From contig NC_056416.1 in the NCBI RefSeq assembly GCF_905147365.1, positions 7,336,001 to 7,400,000 of the forward strand: DNA of 64,000 bases. Direction: 5' to 3'. This DNA comes from Aricia agestis. Taxonomy: Eukaryota; Arthropoda; Insecta; Lepidoptera; Lycaenidae. How positions within the stretch are numbered: position 1 is the stretch's first letter; each line of letters begins with the position of its first letter. The notes beneath the pieces are model-generated. The model worked only from the letters and a program-made list of their open reading frames with translations. It did no database searches and had not been told where the DNA came from. Made by a program: the position numbers and the translations under genes. Shown here piece by piece: positions 54,944 to 64,000 of the stretch.

Positions 54944-56059
54944 GATATGTATTTAATTTAAGAATAAAATATAATTTACTATGTGTGTTGTTTACTTTTA
55001 ACGTTTACTTTCAATGCAGCAATGTAAGGGCTGATTTACCAGATAGATTTTACCTGAGTAATAAATAAGTAACTTTATAATGTGTTATGTGTATATTATT
55101 TACCCCTATAAGAACCTCATGTCATAAGTCATAACATACCCGACGAATGACGATTGAAAAATCATTCCAAACGAAAATGTGTATCTACTTTTCAATCGTC
55201 ACCTTTTTTGCCAATTAAAATTTATGATACCTGATTTGAAATACAAAATCTGTCAAAGTTGCATATTATTTATTTCTTATAGAAACTCAGGTAAAATAAC
55301 TCGAACGGAATAAACTATCGATAGTAAAATATACATCACTAGCACACGCACACATTGACAGATCAAAAATCGTCACGCATTTTCGGGTTGTCAGGTGGTC
55401 TATACGACAGTATATTATAAGTTTATGCTCAATACAATAGCTCCTAGGCTAAAAAGATCAATGACCGCAGGGGATATCTTATTTCATTTTGACATGTCAA
55501 AAATATTCTGATAAGTAATTATCAAGCTATGTAATGAAAACAATTTTTATAAAACGTTCTATAAGTTGTACAAAGATTGAATACCAGCCTGCATCATAAC
55601 GAATTTATACCAGCGATGTTTGAATAGAAAATCGAAAGAAAATTTTATCACGGTGTACGGAGAAAGCATTTAAAATAAAATGATATTAGGTACCTTATCA
55701 ACTCCTGTATAGTAGAAAAACATTAATCTAACTTACAAAGGATGCTTACCTATATCACAGGATTTATATTACTATACAGGCACAAATGCTATAGGTACTG
55801 TATACAAATAATAAAAACTGAAATGGAATCAAAATCGCTAAAGAGTTAGAATAATATTGTATAATTATGTGTTTATAGTGCTAAATAATATTTGTGTATA
55901 AGTATACAAATATTATTCAGTATTAAGTACTTAACAATATTTTTTTAGACATTTCAAACATCATAATTCTCAAACGAGATTCTTTCTTAAACAAATTAAC
56001 GAACAGTTTAGGTGAAGTAGTGTATTATAATTTCGTGCTTAACATTTTATTATAAACAA
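54944..56059. other. Intron sequence, nothing recognised
   Basis: A small inverted AATAATATTTGTGTATA / TATACAAATATTATT lies at 55887-55918. No gene or named repeat. Confidence 0.4.
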
Positions 56060-57131
56060 CTAGATGTCCCGCGCGGCTTCGCCCGCGTAAATTAGGTATT
56101 TTACGGAAACCGTATATTTTCCTATAAAAAATAGCTTATGTCCCTACTCTCTTCACGTGGTCTACTCTATATCTGTGCCAAATATTGCCATAAAAATTGC
56201 TCCAGTAGTTCGTGAGATAAACCCTTTCTAATATTTCCCCCGTTTTCCCCACATTTTCCTGAGTTTCTTTGGTCGTATTAATCTTAGCGTGAATTATCAC
56301 GCTAAGATACATATAATATAGCCTATAGCCTTACTCAATAAATAAGTTATCTAACACTGAAATAAGTTTTTAAATCGGACCTATAGTTCCTGAGGTTAGC
56401 GCGTTCAAGCAAACATACTCTTCAGGTTTATAATTATTAATTAGATTTTTTAAATTATCGCTTGACAAACTCGAGTCTCGATCTAAAAGACTATGAAAAG
56501 TACCAATAACACATAATAGGCTCATAATCGACGACGCGTAGTGTAATATGGTAGTGATGATGATGACGATGAATGTAATATGCATAGTAGCATAATATGC
56601 TTTTCGTTCTTAAAACAACGCCGAAACTCCCAAACTTGTATCTATAAAGAATCTGGAGTTCTCTCAGCATCTTCCGAACCACGGTACACCAGGTATACCT
56701 CGGTGCAAAATCTTACTTGTTGATAGCATATGCTTAGAATACTTCTCACGAAACCGAAGTCACTACATGTTTCCCTATAAATTTTGAGGAGTTCCCTCGA
56801 TTACCTGTGGATCCTTCATCAGATCACCACTTTTATGAATTTAATACCAAATTGGGATGATACCCTATATAGGTACCGAAAGAAAAATTTTGAAAATCAG
56901 TTTACAAACGGCGGAGTAATCGTTGAATATAAGAAAACGAACATAACACCTCCCCCATTTTGAAAGTTGGTTAAAATTGTAGCCTATGTGTTATTCTGAT
57001 GTATAAGCTATATTATTGTAAAGTTTTATTAAAATCCGTTCAGTAGTTTTTGCGTGAAAGAGTAACAAACATCCATACATCCACCCATCCATACATCCAA
57101 ACAAACTTTCGCCTTTATAATATTAGTAGGA
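56060..57131 (-). mobile_element. Composite Helitron H4, copy 2 (1072 bp, most complete)
   Basis: The minus strand starts TCCTACTAATATTATAAAGG and ends CGCGGGCGAAGCCGCGCGGG, then ACATCTAG and T. It shares its entire order of parts with 22849-23753, plus a local inverted TTAGCGTGAATTATCACGCT at 56283-56302. Confidence 0.88.
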
Positions 57132-57359
57132 TTAGAATTCATTTATGCCACTACAAAATTTATGAAACATATTAATATGATAATAATTTGATTTATGGGC
57201 AAACGAGATTGAACCTTAGTGATTTACGATGAAAAGAGTAAGTATTTAATAATTATTATTAGAAAATTTAAATTTTTCGTAAACAGCGTGGCTCAGTTTT
57301 AATCAACGCTTAACCGACTTACAAAAAGGAGAAGATTTCTCAATTCGACCGTAGGTATA

Positions 57360-57597
57360 TCCATCCATACTTTACTAATATTAATATTACAAATGCGAAA
57401 GTGTGTCTGTCTGTCTGTTTCTGTTACCTCTTCACGCTCAATTAACCACTAAACCGATTTTCCCTAAATTTGGTATGGGGATACTTTGGTCTTTGAATCC
57501 TGGGAAAGGACATAGGTCACTTTTTATCCCGGAAAAGTGTACGGTTCCTGCGCGATAAAATAATTGTGGTGCAACAGAGTTATCGGGCGTCATCTAG
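57360..57597 (+). mobile_element. Helitron H2, complete copy (238 bp)
   Basis: TCCATCCATACTTTACTAAT after an A. It ends GGTGCAACAGAGTTATCGGG, then CGTCATCTAG and T. The hairpin is partly decayed. Confidence 0.85.
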
Positions 57598-57645
57598 TAG
57601 GAATATTATTAGATTATACACCTCATTTAGGAAAAATGTCTACCA

Positions 57646-57765
57646 ACTTTTTTTTTTTTTAATAAGGGGGCAAACGAGCAAACAGGTCACCTGATGGTAA
57701 GCAACTACCGTCGCCCATGGACACTCGCAACATCAGAAGAGCTGCAGGTGCGTTGCCGGCCTACT
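57646..57765 (-). mobile_element. Family L SINE-like repeat, 3' fragment
   Basis: A T-run, AATAAGGGGGCAAACGAGCA, then CATCAGAAGAGCTGCAGGTG and GCCGGCC, where it is cut. Confidence 0.8.
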
Positions 57766-58113
57766 TGGTAGCAGCATTCGCTAAACCGTTTTAAAAATAA
57801 TTAATTAATTGTTAGTGTAGTTTTTTGCATAATAATGGTACGCGGAAAAACCAGATAATAATATTCCACATTTATAACATGATTTTATTCTGGTAATTTT
57901 ACTGTTAGTTTGTAATATACAATGGTATGAATTATTTGTAATTCGCTTCGATGATTGCCTGTGAGATGAAAATACGCGGAATTGTACAATGAATTCATTT
58001 TATTAACATACTCAATAATAATATTATAATGCAATATTGTAATGTAATATTCTGATCGGTATCCAGAAATAGTACGTAACAAGGTGCCCACTCAATTTAT
58101 ATTCGAATAATTG

Positions 58114-58176
58114 ACTTGGCAAATATACCTACAACAACAATAATAATTATTGTTGTTGTATGTATATTTGCCAAGT
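58114..58176. repeat. Near-perfect hairpin
   Basis: ACTTGGCAAATATACCTACA, then ACAACAATAATA pairs with the right arm ending ATATTTGCCAAGT, with no real loop. Confidence 0.85.
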
Positions 58177-58546
58177 ATTGCCAAACGATTGTAAGTGGTA
58201 CAAACTAACGTTACTAACGTAAACTATTTACGTTAGGATACATCCGACGTAGATAGTCGCAAGTGATACATACGATGTCACGTAAATTCGAGTCTCGATT
58301 ATAATATAATATATCCCGTATTACGCCGCGTAGACTATCGCTAAGGGACTAACGATAAATAACGTCGGAGGCGTTTGAAACATACTACAGTTTACGTTTA
58401 GAAAAAGGCAATTGTAGTTCGAATTTAATATTTTTTCTTGAAGATCCTAAAAGATCTAACTTAATTTTATGCATTTTCGCAATAAAACGAATTTTGCCAT
58501 TCCTGTGGCTTACGATAATAATCTACCTAGGAGCAGTCGAATTATA

Positions 58547-58709
58547 TCCATACTAATATTATAAATGCGAATTAAGTGTGTCTGTCTGTCTGTTACCTCT
58601 TCACACCCAAACCACTGAACCAATTACTATGATGAAAGGTATGGGGAATGGGTATACTTTGAGTACCGGAAAAGGATATAGGATACTTTTTATCTGAAAA
58701 AGTGTGAAA
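58547..58709 (+). mobile_element. Helitron H2, 5' part fused to another repeat
   Basis: TCCATACTAATATTATAAAT to TTTATCTGAAAAAGTG. It then passes directly into the tail of the CCAAGTGCGAG family, so the 3' end was lost. Confidence 0.75.
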
Positions 58710-58826
58710 ATTTTAGAAGTCTGTCCGTCTAGAACCGCTGTAGCTAGCTACAGGGGACAGACGGACGGACAGGGAAGTCTTATAGTAATAAAATCCCGTT
58801 TTTAGCCTTTGGGTACGTAACCCTAA
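58700..58826 (+). repeat. 'CCAAGTGCGAG...TACGGAACCC' repeat, 3' fragment
   Basis: GAACCGCTGTAGCTAGC, a rearranged GACAGACGGACGGACAG block, and TTTGGGTACGTAACCCTAAA. Confidence 0.7.
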
Positions 58827-59013
58827 AGCCGGACAAATATTCGTCTGTCTACTCAGAATCGTGATAACTCCTGGATATAATTTTTTTTTATTATGTAGGC
58901 AACTTACCTACTTAAAGTAACTGCTGTTTCATGCAGAAAAAAATACTCTTTTATACCCCGTATAATCCGTATAACAGTTTGGGTAGTTGAGTTATTGATT
59001 TTTTTAATAATCA

Positions 59014-59114
59014 GGGCCTCTATCATGAGCTCTTAAATCCATTCACTTTACGTCCTTATACTTACTGTATAAGGACGTAAAGTGAATGTATTTAAGAGCT
59101 CATGATAGAGGCCC
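59014..59114. mobile_element. Short palindromic MITE 'GGGCCTCTATCATGAGCTC'
   Basis: GGGCCTCTATCATGAGCTCT, then TAAATCCATTCACTTTACG pairs with its complement ending GATAGAGGCCC. The arms are about 46 bp with one mismatch. Confidence 0.8.
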
Positions 59115-59143
59115 AGTTTAAATAAAATATCATAATCCTACTA

Positions 59144-60122
59144 TCCTACTAATATTATAAAGGCGAAAGTTTGTTTGGATGTATGGATGTTTGTTACTCT
59201 TTCACGCAAAAACTATTGAACGGATTTTAATGAAACTTTACAATAACATAGCTTGTACATCAGGATAACACATAGGCTACAATTTTAACCGACTTTCAAA
59301 ATGGGGGAGGTGTTACGTTCGTTTTCTTATGTTCAATGATTTTTCCGCCGTTTAAATTTTTTCTTTTGGAATGTAGGGTATCATCTCAATTTGGTATTAT
59401 ATTCACAAATATGGTGATCTGATGAAGGATCCATAAGTAATCGAGGGAACTCCTCAAAATTTATAGGGAAACATGTGCTGACTTCGGTTTCGTGAAAAGT
59501 ATTCTAAGCAATTATGCTACCAACAAGTAAGATTTTGCACCAAGGTATACCTGGTATACCGTGGTTCGGAAGGTGCTGAGAGAACTCCTGATTCTTTATA
59601 GATTCAAGATTGGGAGGTTCGGCGTTGTTTTAAGAACGGAAAACATATTATTATGCTACTATGCAAATTACATTCATCATCATCATCATCATCACTACCA
59701 TATTATACCATGCATCGTCCCATGGTTATGACTTATGAGCCTCTAATGATTCTGTTATTGATACTTTTCATAGTCTTTTAAATCAAGACTCAAGTTTGTC
59801 AAGCGATAATAAAAAAAATCTATACGTACCTAATATTATAAACCTGAAGAGTATGTTTGCTTGAACGCGTAAATCTCAAGAACTACAGTTCCGATTTAAA
59901 AACATATTTCAGTGTTAGATAGCTCATTTATCGAGTAAGACTATAATATAATATTATCACGCAAAGACTAATACAACCGAAGAAACTCAGGAAAATGTGG
60001 GAGAAACGGGGGAAATATTAGAAATTACGATTTACTGGAGCAATTTTTATGGCAATATTTGGCACAGATATATAGTAGACCAAGTGAAGGGAGTAGGGAC
60101 ATAAGCTTTTTTTATGGGAAAG
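59144..60122 (+). mobile_element. Composite Helitron H4, copy 3, 3' truncated
   Basis: TCCTACTAATATTATAAAGG after TA. The same order of parts as copies 1 and 2, in forward orientation, to TAAGCTTTTTTTATGGGAAA. The CTAG end is absent, and a family L copy begins about 15 bp later. Confidence 0.85.
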
Positions 60123-60136
60123 TTGACAGAATTATA

Positions 60137-60477
60137 TATTTTTTTAATTATGAAATAAGGCGGCAAACGAGCAAACGGGTCACCTGATGGAAAGCAACTT
60201 CCGTCGCCCATGGACACTCGCAGCATCAGTAGAGCTGCAGGTGCCTTGCCGGCCTTTTAAGAGGGAATAGGGTAATAGGGGAGGGTAGGGATGGGAAGGG
60301 AAGGGAAGGGAATAGGGGAGAGTAGGGAAGGGAATAGGGTAGGGGATTGGGCCTCCGGTAAACTCACTCACGCAGCGAAACACAGCGCAAGCGCTGTTTC
60401 AGTCCGGTTTTCTATGAGAACGTGGTATTTCTCCGGTCGAGCCGGCCCATTCGTGCCGAAGCATGGCTCTCCCACGT
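60137..60477 (-). mobile_element. Family L SINE-like repeat, full reverse copy
   Basis: Runs from ATGAAATAAGGCGGCAAACG through a long GGGAAGGGAAGGGAATAGGG tract to AAGCATGGCTCTCCCACGT. It includes GAAACAGCGCTTGCGCTGTTTC-type dyad symmetry. It lies between the truncated Helitron and the TM6 exon. Confidence 0.85.
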
Positions 60478-60620
60478 ATAAAATATTATTCACATTATAA
60501 GTTTTGTAGAAAAAATCAACTACAATTTGTCTAGTACCTACTAGAAAGAAGTTAAGACACCTCCATCGTGGGTATCGCAGACACAATAGATTTTAAATTG
60601 TTATGCGGCAACCGGCTTAC

Positions 60621-60801
60621 CAAACATGCTATAGCAGCTCTTGAAGAATTCAGGCGCTAACGCACTCGCGAGCCCTAGCAGTCCCTGCGGCACCTCCGTG
60701 GACAGGAACAGCCCTAGCACCGCCAGCAGCATTCGCGTCGTACGGTCTGTCCGACTCGTCCGCCGCGCCGACGCCTCCTCCGATAGAGTTTGTTTCTCTG
60801 G
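60621..60801 (-). CDS. Myosuppressin receptor-like GPCR, ICL3-TM6-ECL3 exon
   Basis: 181 bp between an acceptor (TTTTTACAG before 60801) and donor TTTG|GTAAGC at 60621/60620. It is read as 60 codons plus one base. The product starts PEKQTLSEEASARRTSRTDR, then TTRMLLAVLGLFLSTEVPQG and LLGLASALAPEFFKSCYSMF. RTTRMLLAVL marks the loop 3/TM6 junction, TExPQG is the TM6 motif of insect myosuppressin receptors in place of CWxP, and KSCY lies in extracellular loop 3. GC-rich codon use contrasts sharply with the flanks. The single leftover G joins the first two bases of the exon at 49607-49773. No exon for TM1-TM5 was found up to 64000, so the 5' part of the gene lies outside. The reading frame is intact, so the gene is probably functional. 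Confidence 0.88.
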
Positions 60802-60919
60802 CTGTAAAAATTGGAAAATACGTTTAGTATATGTTACGGGGGAAAGCAAATAGGTGTAGGATGCGTATAAATCTTACGTTTTAAATTTTTACAAAATCCA
60901 CATTTTATATTATTTTATT

Positions 60920-61073
60920 TATTTATGTGTACTTTAATAATAATAAAAAAAAATGAAGATTTACTTTTTAACATACTTACTTACAAAAAACAAAATTTTT
61001 GACCTATTTTTGCTCTATTTAAACGGTACGAAACCGTACGTACGTGAGTCTGATTCGCACTTGGCCGATTTTT
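60920..61073 (-). repeat. 'CCAAGTGCGAG...TACGGAACCC' repeat, 5' fragment
   Basis: Reverse fragment with AAAACAAAATTTTTGACC, GGTACGAAACCGTACGTACG and TCGCACTTGGCCGATTTTT. The other end is missing. Confidence 0.7.
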
Positions 61074-61277
61074 AATTTCTTATTGTCCGACCAAATATTG
61101 AATGTTATTTGATTTCCTTGATATCGCATCAAATTTCTTACATTGAACAAACGCTTACATTATAATATTCATTACTGATTACCTTATAAATAACACAGGG
61201 AATCAACTTCACAACTTTTTATTATGTATTGTATTTTAAATCCCTTTGAAGAACAAAGTCTGTAAAATGATTTAATA

Positions 61278-61330
61278 CTAGCTGTTGCCCGCGACTTTGT
61301 CCGCGTTAGAGTAGTAGATCACATCCTAAG
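61278..61330 (-). mobile_element. Helitron 3' terminal fragment, GTTGCCCGCG family
   Basis: The minus strand ends CGCGGACAAAGTCGCGG (hairpin), then GCAACAGCTAG and T. The body is not recognisable. Confidence 0.55.
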
Positions 61331-61384
61331 TAGTATTTATTGTACAAATATAAAATATTCAATATACAGAACTGACTTTCCTAC

Positions 61385-61720
61385 GACTTTATTATATATA
61401 CCGAGATGTTCCACGCGGCTTCGCTTGCGTAATTTAGGAATTTCACGCAACCGTACATTTTGCAGCAGAAAATAGCCCTTCACGTGGTCTATTCTTCATG
61501 TTTGCCAAATAACATAAAAAATTCTCCTGTAGTTCATAAGATAATAAGCAATTCCATTTAATTTTCCCCGTTTTTTCCACATTTTCATCTATTTCTTCAC
61601 TCTTATTAGTCTTTAGCATGATATATGGGCTATATAACACTGAAATATTTTTTTAAATCGGACCAGTAGTTCCTGAGATTAGCGCGTTCAAATAAGCCCT
61701 TTCATATAATTTTCCACATT
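61385..61720 (-). mobile_element. Helitron body fragment, GCGCGG-ended family
   Basis: ATGTTCCACGCGGCTTCGCT, then CAGTAGTTCCTGAGATTAGC and further decayed wording. The CTAG end reads CGAG here. Confidence 0.65.
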
Positions 61721-63721
61721 TTTTCTCTATTTCTTAATTCATTTTAAAATTTAAATTTTAAAAATTAAAAATATAAATATAGTTTATAACCTACCTCGAT
61801 GAATGGGCTATCTAACATTGAAAGAATTTTTCAAATCGGATAAGTAACTACTTATCCGATACGCTAATCTCAGGAACTCCTGAGATTTTTTTTTTCTCAG
61901 GAACTCCTGAGATTTTAATTTCATTTCGCTAACTTTCTTATTTTGTGAAATAAAGTATTATTAATTTCGCAAAGTTTTAATTCTTTTTCTAATTCTTGTA
62001 ATAAATTTACTTCGTTTATAAGTTTGTCACTGAACATTCAACGAGCAGCTAAAATAAAATTAATATTTTTCTTCAAGTAGGTAGGCGAAAAAAAGGAATA
62101 AAGCTATTGTCTAGTAAATAACTGAAATTTTTCTTCAATTTTCTTACTTTCTCAATTAAATTATAATTTTAAGGCCATCCCCAGAGCAAACGACCATGAC
62201 CATTTATTTGCCGTTTTGCCGAAACTCGCCAAAACCCTTTTTTTTTAATTATCTTAGTTCAACATTGACCTAAAAAAATCAAACGTCCAGTATATTGTAG
62301 TTAATATGAAATTTTCGATCTATTGGCGTGTGTTTCAAATAAACGTAACTTGTAAATACTATGGAGATACTGAATGTATGCTTGAATAATTTAAATAAAT
62401 TGGTATTACTTTGGAAGCTATCATGAATATAAAAAACAAAAATAGGAAATTAATAAACATGAAAGGAACGTTCGTATATAGAAGATTATTGCTGTATTTT
62501 AATTATAATAATGTAGCTTTCAAATTAGGAGTTAATATTAAGGCTCTACAAACAGTAAATTACGGCATTTCCGTAAGAGAAGCATCTTAATATAATTAAT
62601 CATCCTCCTGTTGAAAATCGAACAATGGTTTGTCCAATCAGAGAAATTGGTTCATATTTCAAAGGAAGATGACGGAACTTTGTTATTTGATCAAGTCACG
62701 TCAATATTATTCGTGATCTCTCTACTGAGCTCATAGCCCGACCAAACTTGGGTCCGTCATCTGACTACGAAAACTTTTTCTCTGGCTGTAACACAAGTAC
62801 TAAACTTCCTTCATGACTTACTTTAACCTACGTGTAAAGTAAGTTATGAAGGAACACTTTGGGTTTAAAAAGTAAGTACCTTAGAAGCGAAAGTTGGAGC
62901 TCTAAAGTTTAAGTAAAAGGCGTTTAGCACTAACATTAGGGTGTGCCGCATTAGGACATTCTGGTCACGTCAGTAATATCTTCCATTAGTCAGGCCCTAA
63001 TTGCTAGTAGCTCGTGAAGGGACTTAAAAAGATTAGTTTTGGGTTAAACTTGAAACCCCATAATGGGGAGATCAGAGGTCGACGGCTACGACCGCAATGT
63101 TCAAATTTAATAAGGAATATGAAAGTTTTAATGAAATTGGAAATAAGCCTTGTTGTTTTTTAAATATTTTAATTATATTTTATGTAGAGATTACACAATA
63201 ATTTTATACCTAGCTATAGCCTACAGTTTCTTTACTATTAATTTTAATACCTATAACCTACCTCGAAAATCTTGGAGATTATTTTGCTAGTTGTAATTTT
63301 CCTTACACGCAAGCAAACGAATAAGTATACTTATTATACCAGTAAACTCAATGTATAAGTTAGTCGAAAAAGTACTTATAACGAGAAAATATCCGAGTTT
63401 TGGGGAAAATTTGTGTTATATGTCCCCTGTAAGATTTTCTTCTTGTATCACAAACATTTAGATAAAATATTCGCTTCGTTATCAAACGAAAAAGAAGTTT
63501 AATTATTCATATCGTATCTGTTGGCATAATTACTGTAAACGAGGCTATTACCGCTTGTTTTTGTTATACTTTACTCCCGAGGGATTTTCTGAATAACAAA
63601 GCCTTTTGCGTATACACGTACTCATAAAAGATTTATATTTTCATCTTCAATTTTCTTAGCTTTGCTTACATGATAATTATTTACCTGCTTGTAGAACTTA
63701 AGTATAATTGTTTATTTATAA
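61721..63721. other. Upstream intron of the receptor gene; no exon seen
   Basis: An inverted ACTACTTATCCGAT / ATCGGATAAGTA lies at 61846-61860. CTCAGGAACTCCTGAGATTT is repeated twice at 61870-61915. A hairpin with TTCCTTCATGACTTACTTTA arms lies at about 62807-62853. No TM1-TM5 coding sequence was found. Confidence 0.45.
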
Positions 63722-64000
63722 CTAGCGACCCGCCCCGGCGTCGCACGGGTATAAAATATATAGCCACTGAAAAAATGATTAAAATCGATAGCTATGATTC
63801 TTCACGTGGTCTACTTCTTATCTGTGCCAAATAACATAAAAATTGCTCCAGTAGATCGCGAGATAAGCCCTTTCAAATAATTTCCCCCGTTTTTCCCACA
63901 TTCCCCTATTAGTCTTAGCGTGATAAAATAAAGCTTAAAGCCTTCTCAATAACTGGGCTACCTAACACTGAAATAATTTTTCAAATTGGACCAGTAGTTC
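63722..64000 (-). mobile_element. Helitron H5-related, cut by the window edge
   Basis: The minus strand ends ACCCGTGCGACGCCGGGGCG, then GGTCGCTAG and T, with a good hairpin. The body (AAGAAGTAGACCACGTGAAG, ACGCTAAGACTAATAGGGG) continues to the edge. The 5' end is outside. Confidence 0.85.

Larger units (their letters stand above)
49774..60620 (-). other. 10,847-bp receptor intron between the TM6 and TM7 exons
   Basis: GT at 60619-60620 and AG at 49774-49775 (minus strand) define the intron; it interrupts a glycine codon after the first base. It contains at least five Helitron copies, a dead Tc1-like transposon, a mariner MITE, a TIR element, three family L repeats and several hairpins. No other exon was recognised inside it. 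Confidence 0.8.

Noticed and set aside
60641..60853. 70-codon plus-strand frame
   Set aside because: Antisense of the receptor TM6 exon.

Overview
The window looks like nuclear DNA of a lepidopteran insect (moth or butterfly). It is AT-rich, intron- and transposon-dominated and almost free of long reading frames. It carries repeat types I know to be common in lepidopteran genomes: small non-autonomous Helitrons, tRNA-derived SINEs, a SINE-like repeat ending in a T-rich or A-rich tract, LINE 3' ends, Tc1/mariner and PIF/Harbinger-type MITEs, and hAT derivatives. There is no bacterial-style operon, rRNA, functional tRNA or CRISPR. The species cannot be named from the sequence alone.

The one gene I can name with good support is on the minus strand: a class A peptide GPCR of the myosuppressin (FMRFamide-related) receptor family. 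Two of its exons are here. The exon at 60621-60801 encodes the end of intracellular loop 3, TM6 and extracellular loop 3. The exon at 49607-49773 encodes TM7 and the start of the cytoplasmic tail. They join in the same phase (1 nt + 2 nt) across a 10,847-bp intron filled with transposons. Exons for the N-terminus to TM5 must lie beyond position 64000. The tail exon lies below 49607; a weak candidate is at 39183-39263. A second possible gene start, also on the minus strand, is a 25-codon exon at 9613-9687 that I cannot identify.

Layout. 1-9500: a hAT element with a perfect 8-bp target duplication, a nested foldback, SINEs, a GC-rich insertion and a 5'-truncated LINE. 9600-9900: the orphan exon. 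10-20 kb: nested Helitrons, several foldback/MITE elements, and a 1.35-kb inverted-repeat element with a minisatellite in its arms. 20-38 kb: Helitrons, MITEs of the Harbinger, mariner and hAT types, and two SINEs. 38.6-42 kb: lower repeat density, then a SINE followed by a perfect 16 x 38-bp tandem array. 45.3-48.0 kb: a 2.6-kb element with terminal inverted repeats and clustered subterminal motifs that I cannot place in a superfamily. 49.6-60.8 kb: the receptor exons and their intron. 61-64 kb: more Helitron pieces.

The most useful observations are these. First, a Helitron lies 10 bp from the 3' splice site of the receptor TM7 exon, so the element supplies most of the splice-acceptor context. 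Second, the 45.3-48.0 kb element has TIRs, a possible TATT target duplication and repeated TTACTGCATTTATG-type motifs. Third, many nested insertions can be put in relative order. All family names below rest on motifs and remembered families; no database search was run.
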